Numbered from the stretch's first letter, positions 42,561 through 52,269 are shown. The stretch is DNA of 64,000 nt from UTCHB3 sp964371075 (GCA_964371075.1 CAYJKN010000006.1:248001-312000), one strand, 5' to 3'. Translations and numbers: made by a program. The notes: a model not told the origin generated them from the letters alone.

Positions 42561-44918
42561 ATGGAAAAAATAGTAAAATATATTGTGGCACCATTGATAA
42601 CGATAGTTATCCTTTCAGTGGTTGTTTATTTCTTTTTTAAATCGATTCTTGGCACATCTGTTCCCGATTATGAAGGGGAGTTTGAAGTTGACGGTTTGCT
42701 CGACAGTGTAGCAATATATACGAGTGGTGAAGGGATACCCTTTATTAAGGCCTCAAATACAAAAGATATGTTATTCACTTTGGGTTATCTACATGCCAGG
42801 GACAGACTGCTCGAACTTGAGTTTAACAGACTTGTTGCAGAAGGGCGACTCTCGGAATTTTTTGGTCCCAAAATGGTAAACACCGATAAATATCTAAGAC
42901 AGTTGATGCTTCCAATAAAAGCTGCATTACAACTGAAGGAAATCAACTCAAAAACTCTGCCACTGCTTCAGGCTTATACTGAGGGTATTAACTATTGTAT
43001 TAACTCAGAAAGTGTAATCATTCAAAGTGAATTTGCCGCAACGGGCATACAACCCGGTAATTGGAATGTTAAGGATATTGTTCTCCTGTCCCTTCTTGAA
43101 AATTTCAGGGATGAAGGAAAATACAATTTGGGTGATTTAACCGGGCTAATGAAGGAAAAGTTGGGAATTGAGAAAGCTGCATCAGTTTTTGGTGGTCCCG
43201 TAGATTCTTCAAAAGTAAATGAATATTCAAAAATTAGAGAATATCTTTTGAGAGAAGAGCTTTCATTGAGGGGTCAGCTCGGACTGCTGGGGGATAACGA
43301 TGTCTCATACAAAGAAGTTACAGGTTTAAAAGGGGCTTTTGTCTCTCTGAACGGATCATATACCTTCCCCGGTAGGTATTACACTGTTTCATACGATGTT
43401 GCAGGGATAAAAGGATCAGGTATTACCGTTCCGGGGGTGCCTGTGCTTTACCTCGGAATGAAGGGAGAAGAAGCCTGGGTACTGCTCACTTCAAAAAAAG
43501 ACTTAAGGCAAAAAAAAATTACACAATTTGATGACCGTGGCAACCTGATACTTAACGGCAAAATTAAAGGGAAAATTGCACTTCACAAAGACACGATCAA
43601 AATAAAAGAAAGTGAACCGGAGATACTGGAGATTCTTACCGGTGCCTCAGGTGAAGTGATTACGGGTAAAGAACCGGGTGAAGATATCTACAATTCTGAT
43701 TCCACCGAAGTATTAAAAGTATATTTGGCCGAAAGTTTTTATCTCACAGGTTTTAATGCTGCTGCATTTCTAAACTCAGGATTAGGATTTTGGACTGAAG
43801 GTGTCTCGACAAAATATTTTAGTGATGAAGCCAATACTGAGATTCTCTTAAAATCAAAAAGTGAAATTGTTAAGGTAGTATCAACAAAAAGTGTTGCACA
43901 AAAAGAGACACAGGAAGCTCCCTCAAAAAAGAAAAAACCGTCGAAGAAAAAGACAAAACCTGTTGTTGTGAAGGAACCACAAAATGAGCGCCCCTCGGAG
44001 GAGGGAGTGGAAGTTGTAAAAGTAACTGAATCAGGTGATTTATCAGGGGACGGTTTCTTCCGATTGATCCCTTCGGTTTCGGAAAGACCATGGCTACAAA
44101 AACCTGAAGGGAAAAATATTCCTTCATTCCTGCTTAATGATGTAACTTCCGACTTTAGTCTTAAAATGGTTCCTCTGATTATTAATGCTTTCTCGGGAGT
44201 CGCCAAAAAAGACACAAATATCACACAGTCGCTGAGGGTTATTTCAGGTTGGAGTGGTGAATATTTATCAGGTCTTCAAGCACCCTTGATAATGGCAGAA
44301 TTTTTAAAATATTATACCGTGAACATTTTTGGTGATGAATTTTCAAAAGAAGATTTTGAAATCTTTTTTGGTGTTGGAGGTTATCCACTGTCAAGACTAA
44401 AGGAATTATCATTCGAAAAAAATGCGCAAGTGTATGATCTTAGAAATACTTCGACTATCGAAGATCGCGACCAGATAATACAAAAAAGTTTCGCTGAAGC
44501 TCTTACCTCCATTGAAAAAAAATATGGTGATAACCTGATCTTGTGGTTGTGGGGAAATGAGAACATTTTTATACCCAGGCACATTCTTGGTAATTTGATG
44601 GGTGGCATATCTGATGTTTTGGTTTTGGAGACCGCCGGAATGAGTGGATTTTATGATACACAATTTACATCAGCAATAAATCCGTTTTCTGCACGGACAG
44701 GTGATAAAAATTTTTCAGGTCGTGGTACTATTAACCGGTTTTACCTTGAACCTGAACGGGGCATATTATTAACCATACCCTATCTTGGTAATTCAGGTAA
44801 CTTTGCTGACAAAATGTCGGGGGTTACATATATTAACTTTCTGGAAGGTAAGTTGATTTCTTTGGCTCCTGTTGCGAATGAAAACGACAAAGTTCTGAGA
44901 TTAATTAAAAAAATGTGA
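42561..44918 (+). CDS. Penicillin-acylase-fold protein, probably inactive
   Basis: The 785-residue protein has an N-terminal anchor helix (residues 8-28), a Ntn-hydrolase alpha-chain-like half (SGEGIPFIKASNTKDMLFTLGYLHARDRLLELE) split here as IKASNTKDMLFTLGYLHARD, and beta-chain elements such as TVPGVPVLYLGM and AWVLL. The beta chain normally starts with G-S-N-x-W, where Ser becomes the nucleophile after self-cleavage. Here the matching stretch is GLKGAFVS (residues 255-262), with no Ser-Asn. A Lys/Pro-rich insert is at about 455-490. I infer loss of catalysis, leaving a structural or binding role. Confidence 0.8.
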   Translation: MEKIVKYIVAPLITIVILSVVVYFFFKSILGTSVPDYEGEFEVDGLLDSVAIYTSGEGIPFIKASNTKDMLFTLGYLHARDRLLELEFNRLVAEGRLSEFFGPKMVNTDKYLRQLMLPIKAALQLKEINSKTLPLLQAYTEGINYCINSESVIIQSEFAATGIQPGNWNVKDIVLLSLLENFRDEGKYNLGDLTGLMKEKLGIEKAASVFGGPVDSSKVNEYSKIREYLLREELSLRGQLGLLGDNDVSYKEVTGLKGAFVSLNGSYTFPGRYYTVSYDVAGIKGSGITVPGVPVLYLGMKGEEAWVLLTSKKDLRQKKITQFDDRGNLILNGKIKGKIALHKDTIKIKESEPEILEILTGASGEVITGKEPGEDIYNSDSTEVLKVYLAESFYLTGFNAAAFLNSGLGFWTEGVSTKYFSDEANTEILLKSKSEIVKVVSTKSVAQKETQEAPSKKKKPSKKKTKPVVVKEPQNERPSEEGVEVVKVTESGDLSGDGFFRLIPSVSERPWLQKPEGKNIPSFLLNDVTSDFSLKMVPLIINAFSGVAKKDTNITQSLRVISGWSGEYLSGLQAPLIMAEFLKYYTVNIFGDEFSKEDFEIFFGVGGYPLSRLKELSFEKNAQVYDLRNTSTIEDRDQIIQKSFAEALTSIEKKYGDNLILWLWGNENIFIPRHILGNLMGGISDVLVLETAGMSGFYDTQFTSAINPFSARTGDKNFSGRGTINRFYLEPERGILLTIPYLGNSGNFADKMSGVTYINFLEGKLISLAPVANENDKVLRLIKKM

Positions 44919-44997
44919 TTTATCGTACTTAAGGTTTTTAAATTCATCGTAAATTAGTATTTTAAGTAGTCTTCATTTATTAAACTCTATAAGTTCC

Positions 44998-46401
44998 ATG
45001 AAAAAGTTTTATACCATCTTGTTTCTGATACCCATTTTGCTGTTCACCGGCTGTCAAAAAAGTGACACTGCCTCTAATCCTGTAACAGGTGATGAAACAG
45101 GCACTGTCATAATTAACGGTGAGGTGGTCGATTTTTCAACGGGTTCGCCGGTTGCAAACGCAGCAATTTCACTCACCGGTTTCTCTTCAGACACTACCAT
45201 TAATAAAAGTGCTGTTTCAGACGGGAGTGGGAAATATACTTTCGAATTTACGATAAAGGCGGGATTGGAACTTGCACTCGTTGCACGAAAAGAAGGTTTT
45301 ACATCTGATACAACAAAGGTTTTTGCAGTTGCAAACAGAACTATTACTGCTTCAAAACTTCTTCTTAAAGCTACAGGAAGTGGTGGATCGGGAACCAGAA
45401 ACCCGGCCTCCCTCTATCTGACAGGTACTTCAGTTCCTAAAATAGGAATTAAAGGAGCAGGAGGACTGGAGAGTGTTCAACTGATATTCCAAGTGGTCGA
45501 CTCATTGGGCATTGCTCTTGACCTCGACAATGCTGTTAATGTTGGTTTTGTATTGGCTGCTTCACCGGGTTCAGGAACTGTGTTAAATCCTCCATCCACT
45601 CGTACTGATGCAAACGGACAAGCCTCGGTGGTTTTAACCTCAGGTACCAAAGCCGGAGTTGTTCAAGTGACAGCTTCCATTTCCCTTGGTTCCAAAATTA
45701 TTTCTTCAAATCCGGTTGCCGTAACGATACATGGTGGACTTCCTGATCTGACACATTTTAGCTGTGTTCCCGCCAAGGTGAATATTCCCGGGTACAATAT
45801 TTTTGGGGTTGAAGATATTATAACAGCTTATGTTGGTGATAAATATTCCAATCCGGTCAGGCCCGGGACGGCTGTATATTTTTCAACTGAGGGGGGAATT
45901 ATTGAGGGATCAGCACTTACTTCGGCTCTTGGAGTTGCCTCAGTCACTTTATATTCAGCTAACCCATTACCAAATCATCCTGTTTTTGGACCGGGGTTCG
46001 CCGCAGTTACCGCTGCAACAACTGATGAGAGTTTTGCAACAATAAGACAATCCACTTTGGTACTCTTTTCCGGTGTACCTATAATAAACTGTTCACCTTT
46101 TGGATTTGATATCCCAAATGGTGGGTCACAGCTATTCAACTATACCGTGATGGATCAAAACGGGAATCCATTATCTGAAGGAACTTCTATCACCGTGGCC
46201 GGTGAAGGGAAAGATTTTATTTTAACAGGCGACAAGGAATCAACACTCCCCGATACACAAAGTCGCGCCTGGACCACATTTTCGTTCACTGTAGCGGATG
46301 CGATTGATACTGTGGCAGCAGTGAACAGATTAGTTATCACCATCAAATCAGACGGAGAAAACGGCAAAGCTTCACTGATCTTCTCAGGGATTGTTCGTTA
46401 A
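44998..46401 (+). CDS. Lipoprotein with Ig-like domains
   Basis: The 467-residue protein has a lipoprotein signal with lipobox LFTGC (C19), a carboxypeptidase-regulatory-like domain (GEVVDFSTGSPVANAAISLT, then DGSGKYTFEF) and two or three invasin-type (Big_1-like) Ig domains with RTDANGQASVVLTSGTKAG and GVASVTLYSANP. Such proteins are surface-exposed, often on the outer membrane. It stands 79 bp after the long operon and converges with a methyltransferase gene with only three bases between stops. Confidence 0.85.
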   Translation: MKKFYTILFLIPILLFTGCQKSDTASNPVTGDETGTVIINGEVVDFSTGSPVANAAISLTGFSSDTTINKSAVSDGSGKYTFEFTIKAGLELALVARKEGFTSDTTKVFAVANRTITASKLLLKATGSGGSGTRNPASLYLTGTSVPKIGIKGAGGLESVQLIFQVVDSLGIALDLDNAVNVGFVLAASPGSGTVLNPPSTRTDANGQASVVLTSGTKAGVVQVTASISLGSKIISSNPVAVTIHGGLPDLTHFSCVPAKVNIPGYNIFGVEDIITAYVGDKYSNPVRPGTAVYFSTEGGIIEGSALTSALGVASVTLYSANPLPNHPVFGPGFAAVTAATTDESFATIRQSTLVLFSGVPIINCSPFGFDIPNGGSQLFNYTVMDQNGNPLSEGTSITVAGEGKDFILTGDKESTLPDTQSRAWTTFSFTVADAIDTVAAVNRLVITIKSDGENGKASLIFSGIVR

Positions 46402-46404
46402 AAA

Positions 46405-46989
46405 TCAGATAAAAGGGATAAAAAACCCGGTACTTTTTTTATAAGTGTCGAATTCTCCCTTAAAGTGGGAAGCCAACATCTCTTCTTCCTTTTTTGCTCG
46501 TAATAACAAAAGAGGGAGACTCACCACAACTGTAAGGATAATAACCGGTGAGGAGAGAAGAGCCACTCCAACACAAAAGTCGGCGAGCAATTGACTTAAG
46601 TATTGTGGATGGCGGATAAACTTGTAGAGTTCGTTTTTCACAAGGCGATGGTTTTTATAGATCATGATATCTGTTGAGTAACTTTCACTCAAAGTTTTAT
46701 AACTTCTTATTTGAGCAAATGAGAAGAGTATAAACATGACAAAAAACAGAATGCGGACAATGGCATCGGGAGTATATCCAAAAAACCATGTATCCACTAT
46801 CGGGAAACACCCCAAAAACTGAAGTAGTGTTGAAACCGCAAGGACATTTGGAGGCATGGTTTGCAGCCACCCTGATGCTCGACGGGCAACAAGTCCCATT
46901 TTACCTTTTAAACTTTTTTGACTGCCGGCATAATTTGCCGACATCAGAAATACCAAAGCTACAAGTACAAGAATATTGATCGGATCCAT
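46405..46989 (-). CDS. Isoprenylcysteine/phospholipid methyltransferase-like membrane protein
   Basis: The 194-residue protein has about five membrane helices and the ICMT/PEMT signature VKNELYKFIRHPQYLSQLLA with the C-terminal RAKKEEEMLASHFKGEFDTY. Family members methylate prenylcysteine, phosphatidylethanolamine or other amphipathic substrates with S-adenosylmethionine. The substrate is not known. The gene is single and minus-strand. The 69 bp to the next plus-strand gene hold a divergent promoter region. Confidence 0.85.
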   Translation of the reverse strand: MDPINILVLVALVFLMSANYAGSQKSLKGKMGLVARRASGWLQTMPPNVLAVSTLLQFLGCFPIVDTWFFGYTPDAIVRILFFVMFILFSFAQIRSYKTLSESYSTDIMIYKNHRLVKNELYKFIRHPQYLSQLLADFCVGVALLSSPVIILTVVVSLPLLLLRAKKEEEMLASHFKGEFDTYKKSTGFFIPFI

Positions 46990-47058
46990 AATAACTAATT
47001 TTGTGACTTGTAAAGTTACTTATTTTTGATTTATCCCGAAACTTCTTCGAAGTTCTAA

Positions 47059-48183
47059 ATGAACAAAATGATGAATGATGACAACCAAACCCCGGACATT
47101 CCAGAAGATGTTATCAACAGCAACAAAATAGCTGCTCACGATATAAACAATCTTTTCAGCAGCATCTTCGCAAGTATTGCCATGTTAAAAAAAGAACTTG
47201 CCGGCAAACCTGATGCGCTATACCTCCTCGAAAACATCGAACATTGTTCACACAGAGCAACTGAAATAACCGCTGAGGTGCTCTCTGACGGCACTTCAGA
47301 GATTAACAGGGAGAGCAGGATAAACACCAGGTTGTTGATTAATGAAGTTGTCTCCTCAATGATTCAATCACTGCCAGATCAGATTAAAATTGTTACGGAA
47401 ATTGACAGTATCGTTTCTGATCTCAAAGGAAATTCAACAGAAATTTATCAAGTACTCGTGAATTTGTTGATGAATTCCGTGGAAGCCATCACAGACAGGG
47501 GAGAGATCAGGATCATCGTAAAGGATGTTCCAACTGCTGAAATAAGAGACCCTGACTCTGGAGAGTCGTCACACCCAAAAGTAAGTGTATCAGTTTTGGA
47601 TGATGGAATTGGTATTCAGCCGGAAAACAAATCAAAGATATTTGACCCTTATTTTTCAACAAAAAACAAAGGCAGAACCAGCGGAATTGGACTCTTTTCG
47701 GTAAAAAAAATAATCGATGGGCATGGTGGTACGATAGATGTACAGAGTCATCCGGGTTATGGTTCAAGGTTTGATTTGGTATTACCGGCTTATTGTGCAA
47801 GGAGAAGAACCCGGCATGGAGATAAAGTTAATATTCTGATAGCAGACGATGAAGTTCTATTGGTATCTATCCTGGAGGATCTGTTGACCGCTGCCGGGCA
47901 TCAGATAACCACAGTGCCTTCGGCTGAAGCGGCAATTAACAAATTGCGTAGCCAGGACGGTTTTGATATGTTGATAATTGATCTCAGGATGAATGGAATT
48001 GACGGGTTAAGCGGGATCAGGGAAATAAGGAAGTTTAATCAGGATATCAAAATAATTCTTTCGACGGGGACAGTCGGGATCAAAAATATGTTGTTCCCTG
48101 AGGATGTAAGAGTTGATGCAACATTGCAAAAACCTTATGAACTTGAGACCCTTTTGGCATTGATCGACTCAATGGTACAATAA
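47059..48183 (+). CDS. Histidine kinase fused to a receiver domain
   Basis: The 374-residue cytoplasmic protein has a dimerisation helix with AHDINNLFSSI (His at about residue 28), an HATPase domain with LLMNSVEAI, LDDGIGI and TSGIGLFSVKKIIDGHGG, and then a receiver domain (about 255-374) with ILIADDE and the phospho-acceptor DLRMNG. There is no membrane segment or PAS domain, so the signal is probably cytoplasmic. It converges with a single-domain response regulator, three bases from its stop, and may feed into the pilus system. Confidence 0.85.
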   Translation: MNKMMNDDNQTPDIPEDVINSNKIAAHDINNLFSSIFASIAMLKKELAGKPDALYLLENIEHCSHRATEITAEVLSDGTSEINRESRINTRLLINEVVSSMIQSLPDQIKIVTEIDSIVSDLKGNSTEIYQVLVNLLMNSVEAITDRGEIRIIVKDVPTAEIRDPDSGESSHPKVSVSVLDDGIGIQPENKSKIFDPYFSTKNKGRTSGIGLFSVKKIIDGHGGTIDVQSHPGYGSRFDLVLPAYCARRRTRHGDKVNILIADDEVLLVSILEDLLTAAGHQITTVPSAEAAINKLRSQDGFDMLIIDLRMNGIDGLSGIREIRKFNQDIKIILSTGTVGIKNMLFPEDVRVDATLQKPYELETLLALIDSMVQ

Positions 48184-48186
48184 ACG

Positions 48187-48546
48187 CTACATATATAAAA
48201 CTTTTCTGATAGAAACAAGCAACTCATCAAGATCATATGGCTTAGTGATGAAGTCGCTTGCTCCAAGTTTTGCCGATCTAATCGCTGAAGTAAGGTCAGC
48301 GTAAGCTGTAAGAACAATCACTTTTAAGATAATCCCTTCCTTATCCATCGTTTCCAGCACATAATAACCATCTTTCTCCGGCATATTGAGATCGAGGAGC
48401 ATAAGGTCAATCCTGTTCTCCTTCAGATACGCGAGAGCTTTTTCGGCTGAATCCACGGTTGTTACAGTGTAGCCTACTTCGGTCAATTCTTCTTTCAGGA
48501 TTTGACTGAGATTGATCTCATCGTCAACAATAAGGATTGTTTCCAT
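48187..48546 (-). CDS. Single-domain response regulator (CheY-like)
   Basis: The 119-residue protein is one receiver domain: acidic pocket DDE at 8-10, phospho-acceptor in LLDLNMPEKDG (D52), T in VLTAYAD, K in FITKPYDL. No output domain. It lies 40 bp after the secretin gene as the last gene of the minus-strand pilus run, as CheY-like proteins often do in twitching systems. The hybrid kinase next door could be its partner. Confidence 0.9.
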   Translation of the reverse strand: METILIVDDEINLSQILKEELTEVGYTVTTVDSAEKALAYLKENRIDLMLLDLNMPEKDGYYVLETMDKEGIILKVIVLTAYADLTSAIRSAKLGASDFITKPYDLDELLVSIRKVLYM

Positions 48547-48586
48547 GTTTTAATAATGCTTCGTTTTAAAAATATTTGATTATAAT

Positions 48587-49846
48587 CTATTTTTTTTCAG
48601 GTTCTTCACCGTTTTTGATGTGCTTGTTAGGGCTTTGTTCCTGAATAGTATCGTTAACCGATCTGTGCTCATCAAGTTTCTCTTTAAACTGATTTTTGTC
48701 AGCCATGATTTTCATTCTGTCTTTTAGAGTTGGCAGCAGTTCAGTCTTTATGACGATAATAATCTCTTTTTTAGTAATTTTTTTCTGATCAGCGCCAGCC
48801 AGGTATCTGATCCCAAAAACCCACCATGGTAAATCTTTAAGAAAAGGTATTCCTGTTCTTACATAAGTTTCATCGGTAACATAAAGACCACCAATCACAG
48901 TTTCTTCACCATTAAGCATAAGAAGCTGAGAGTTGGCTTTTGTTTTCCTTATTTCAGTGGAGAGTTCACTCGGGAAAGCCGTGCTTCTTTCTACAGCAAG
49001 TCTTAAAACAACATAATCGATACCATCCTCATTGTAAACATGAGGTGTTACATCAATGATTGAACCGGTTGAAAAGAACTGGTCGGTAACATTTCCTGCA
49101 AAATCTCTCTGTTTAATAGAAAAATCAGAACCAATTTGTATCTTTCCAAGTTCACCTGTTCTTACGGTGATAGATGGATTGGCAATAATCTCGCCCAGGT
49201 TCTCCGACTCGAAGAATCTAAAGGTTCCAAGCAGGTTTCCCTTAAAATCGCCAAGGTTAAGCTTCGTGGAGCCTGACACAAGGAAGTCAGTTGGGGTTTG
49301 ATCTGCAGATGTGGTCTGTCCAAAAGTTTTAAGATCAACGCCAAAACCATTTGTTGGATCTGAGAGAAGAGCTTGCCAGTTGATACCTCTGTCTCTGAGC
49401 GCAGTATTGTCAGCTTCAAAAAAGATGGCTGATATTTTCACTTCTCTTGAGTCAATTGGTGCGTAAATATCCTTTGCCAGTGGTTCAGGGTCTTTTACTA
49501 CAACAGGTTCATTGGGTCGTTTTACAATAACCACATCTGGTTTTTCTTCAATGATTAACCCTCTATACTGAGTGAGAATCCTTAAAGCCTTCATGTAGTT
49601 GATGTTCGTCAACTCAAGTCCTATAAGTTCGGAACTTTGAATTGTGGAAACGATATTTCTTCCGGTCACTTTAAGTGAAATCTTTGCAAGAATTTCAATT
49701 GCAGTGTCAAAAGAGATAGATTGAGAGAGTGTAACAACCTCATCGGGACTGTTATACTGGCTCATTTCTTTTTCAAGATCTTTTTGAGCAAATGAACTAA
49801 ACGACAGAAATACTGTCAATACCAGAAAGATTAAAAACTTTTTCAT
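48587..49846 (-). CDS. Secretin (PilQ/GspD-like outer-membrane channel)
   Basis: I start at ATG 49846, which has a GAGGTGATCC ribosome-binding site and a signal peptide (MKKFLIFLVLTVFLSFSSFA, then Q). The 419-residue protein has a short N-terminal N-domain (SISFDTAIEILAKISLKVTG) and the secretin core: VKISAIFFEADNTALRDRGI, ANPSITVRTGELGKIQIGSD, NGEETVIGGLYVTDET and the final IPFLKDLPWWVFGIRYLAG. It is shorter than usual PilQ and lacks AMIN domains. It forms the outer-membrane gate for the pilus. Confidence 0.9.
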   Translation of the reverse strand: MKKFLIFLVLTVFLSFSSFAQKDLEKEMSQYNSPDEVVTLSQSISFDTAIEILAKISLKVTGRNIVSTIQSSELIGLELTNINYMKALRILTQYRGLIIEEKPDVVIVKRPNEPVVVKDPEPLAKDIYAPIDSREVKISAIFFEADNTALRDRGINWQALLSDPTNGFGVDLKTFGQTTSADQTPTDFLVSGSTKLNLGDFKGNLLGTFRFFESENLGEIIANPSITVRTGELGKIQIGSDFSIKQRDFAGNVTDQFFSTGSIIDVTPHVYNEDGIDYVVLRLAVERSTAFPSELSTEIRKTKANSQLLMLNGEETVIGGLYVTDETYVRTGIPFLKDLPWWVFGIRYLAGADQKKITKKEIIIVIKTELLPTLKDRMKIMADKNQFKEKLDEHRSVNDTIQEQSPNKHIKNGEEPEKK

Positions 49847-49850
49847 TGGA

Positions 49851-50762
49851 TCACCTCGTTGTTTCTTGTTGCTGTGAAGGATCAGATTCCTGCAATAATC
49901 TAATTGTGACTGTTTCAATCACTCCACCTTTATTCAGCACGAATGTAACACTGTTGTTTTCTCTGTCGATAGAAGTGAGGAAGCCAAGATAGACTTCATC
50001 ACCTTCGGCGAGAACATATGTTCTTCCTCTTTCATCCATCAGGAATGCACCGTCAGGAAGTAAAGCGAGTAGTTTAGAATTTTTTACATCGAGCAAATCA
50101 TAGATATTTGGTTCGATTTCTGTACGGATAACCGGATAAAAAATATTGTAAATGTTTCCCGCTTTTAAATCATTTTCTGTAAATCTGGATGAAGTAAAAC
50201 GGTCGTCGGGTGAAGAATAAACTCTTACCTCAAACGAAAAATTAACAAAATAGTATGGTGACTTATCTTCATCAAACACAACATTCTGGCTGAATGAAAC
50301 CCCTTTAACTTTTTTCAGCTCTTTACTCTCTTCGATAGCGAAGATCAGTCTCCAAAGTTCACTAAAAGATGATTGCCCGCTAAGTTTGTATTTTTGGACA
50401 ACAAACGATCCTTCCATCTCCATTCCGGAGTATTCCATATTAACATAACTGAGATCAGAAAGCCCGGGAGTTTGTGCTGCCAAAAATGAATAAAATTTTG
50501 ATTGATGGATATCAATCGGAACATTATACTTTCTTAATGCCAGCAGTGAGTCGAGTGCAACAAATTTCCTTTTTAGAGTATCAAGTTGGGCATTCAGCGA
50601 TGCAGTATCATACTGGGCATTACTCTCCCTCAGCTTTTTCAACTGGAGATTTTTATCTTCGATCTTTCCTCCAAACACAAAGAAATGGAGGATAGCCCAT
50701 ACGATGAGTACCAGAATGACCAGAACACCGATGATTAAGCTATTTTTTGACTTGCGTTCCAT
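49851..50762 (-). CDS. PilO-PilP fusion protein
   Basis: The 303-residue protein has a short cytoplasmic tail and one membrane helix (residues 9-31), a coiled-coil and a PilO-like ferredoxin fold (to about residue 190), and then a C-terminal PilP-like beta domain (LLALLPDGAFLMDERGRTYV and LAEGDEVYLGFLTSID). PilO and PilP are normally separate proteins; PilP bridges PilO/PilN to PilQ. The gene overlaps the upstream PilM-PilN gene by 23 bases and ends five bases before the secretin. Confidence 0.75.
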   Translation of the reverse strand: MERKSKNSLIIGVLVILVLIVWAILHFFVFGGKIEDKNLQLKKLRESNAQYDTASLNAQLDTLKRKFVALDSLLALRKYNVPIDIHQSKFYSFLAAQTPGLSDLSYVNMEYSGMEMEGSFVVQKYKLSGQSSFSELWRLIFAIEESKELKKVKGVSFSQNVVFDEDKSPYYFVNFSFEVRVYSSPDDRFTSSRFTENDLKAGNIYNIFYPVIRTEIEPNIYDLLDVKNSKLLALLPDGAFLMDERGRTYVLAEGDEVYLGFLTSIDRENNSVTFVLNKGGVIETVTIRLLQESDPSQQQETTR

Positions 50763-52269
50763 CCGGTGCTTTCGCTAAGGTATCTGATACGATAATGGAA
50801 AATTTTTGAACCCGTTCGTTTGAGATTTTTTCAGAAGTAACTCCCTGAAGGATTGCTCCATCGAGGAACTGAGTAAATTCACTTACCAGGGGACGGTTTC
50901 TGCTAAATCCGAAGATATCAATTCTGTTTGGTTCAGGGGCGTTAATTCCCGTGATCCACATACTCCTTCGTTGTTCAACAAATCCGGCAATTTTTCTGAT
51001 ATAATTTTGCCAGGCACCGGCATCTTTTGTAACACTATCGAGAACAGCCTGGGTTTCATCAAATCCTTTTACCTTGGCATCATAATTTGATATTTCATCA
51101 ATCAAAGCTTTAAACTGTCGTTGCTGTTCGGTTAGAACTGCAATTTCTTTATCGAGTTTACCAATTTCATCTATCTTTTGAAGGATATTCCCCGTAACAA
51201 AGACTGACAAAGCGAAGAGAACCAGGATAATTATATAACCATGCCATGCGAGAGGAAAGGTTTTTTGCCTTTCGACCAACATAGAGGGGATTAGGTTAAT
51301 TCCTTTATGTTCTTTCTTCAGCTCTTTTGAATATTCAACTGCCGCAGCGATTGGAACGCTGAACATCGAGATATTCTCTTCAACATCCCTGTCGAGCAAC
51401 GAAGTGTCAATATCGTCAAAATCGATTCCTGTTATTCGCGACCGGGGGAAAGTGCTACGGAGTAAATCGGGGAGTGTTTCACTCCAGTCTTCACCACAAA
51501 CAACAATATTATCGAGATTTGAAATGTCACCATTTTCCATCTCGAGCATTATTTTTGAAGAGAAGATGTCGAAGGAATCAATATTGCTTTTCCCGATATT
51601 AAGCATCGGAGCAATATGTTTCACCTGATCTCCCATAAGGAAGATCATCCTGCTGTATTCTTTTCCGATATAGAGAACAAGAGTATAATCGGAGAGAGCG
51701 AAATTAAACTTTGTTGAAAGATAAAAACTGAGGGAAGTATCCGCAGCTTTTACACACGGCACCTTTATTTGCTTTTTGCCATTCGCAAGTGCAATGGAAT
51801 CAATCAGGTTGATGTATGAGAGATCGGAGCTTGGCACAATTGTCATTTTGCCACCATCCGCCATATCAATAGAATTGTTGGCAGCGTCGATCTTCTCGAT
51901 CACCTCTTTTTTAAATATCTGAGTCTCGCCCTTATCCGGTCTTTGAAAACTTACATAAGGTTCAGTAATAACCGGAATTACAACCAGTTTTGAAAGATCC
52001 ACCCCAAGAAGTAAAGTGCTGACTGACCTGATATAACCCTGATCAAAATCATCATGAGTGGTTAATCCCAGATCGGCATCACCGGTCATTTTTAGTTCGT
52101 CAGATTCAAACTGCAGGGAGGAGGGGTCTTCAAATGTATGTTCATCCGGTCTGTTTATTTCAACAGATAATCCACGCAGGAATTTTACACCGGAGTCATT
52201 AATTTCAAACAACGCCGCTTTACTGTCGGAACCTTCCAAATAAAGACAAAAAACATGTTTTCCGGCCAT
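50740..52269 (-). CDS. PilM-PilN fusion protein
   Basis: Residues 1-315 are a PilM-like actin-fold domain (VFCLYLEGSDSKAALFEI, LVLYIGKEYSRMIFLMGD, NIVVCGEDWSETLPDLL). Residues 324-509 are PilN-like: INLIP (324-328), the motif by which PilN contacts PilM, one membrane helix (343-363), a coiled coil, and a small ferredoxin-fold domain. In most bacteria PilM and PilN are separate and joined by a peptide-groove contact; here they are one chain. Its start codon abuts the pilT stop. Confidence 0.8.
   Translation of the reverse strand: MAGKHVFCLYLEGSDSKAALFEINDSGVKFLRGLSVEINRPDEHTFEDPSSLQFESDELKMTGDADLGLTTHDDFDQGYIRSVSTLLLGVDLSKLVVIPVITEPYVSFQRPDKGETQIFKKEVIEKIDAANNSIDMADGGKMTIVPSSDLSYINLIDSIALANGKKQIKVPCVKAADTSLSFYLSTKFNFALSDYTLVLYIGKEYSRMIFLMGDQVKHIAPMLNIGKSNIDSFDIFSSKIMLEMENGDISNLDNIVVCGEDWSETLPDLLRSTFPRSRITGIDFDDIDTSLLDRDVEENISMFSVPIAAAVEYSKELKKEHKGINLIPSMLVERQKTFPLAWHGYIIILVLFALSVFVTGNILQKIDEIGKLDKEIAVLTEQQRQFKALIDEISNYDAKVKGFDETQAVLDSVTKDAGAWQNYIRKIAGFVEQRRSMWITGINAPEPNRIDIFGFSRNRPLVSEFTQFLDGAILQGVTSEKISNERVQKFSIIVSDTLAKAPDGTQVKK

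Noticed and set aside
43739..44224. 161-codon minus-strand frame opposite the penicillin-acylase-like gene
   Set aside because: Its Phe-rich centre is simply the complement of the Lys-rich insert.
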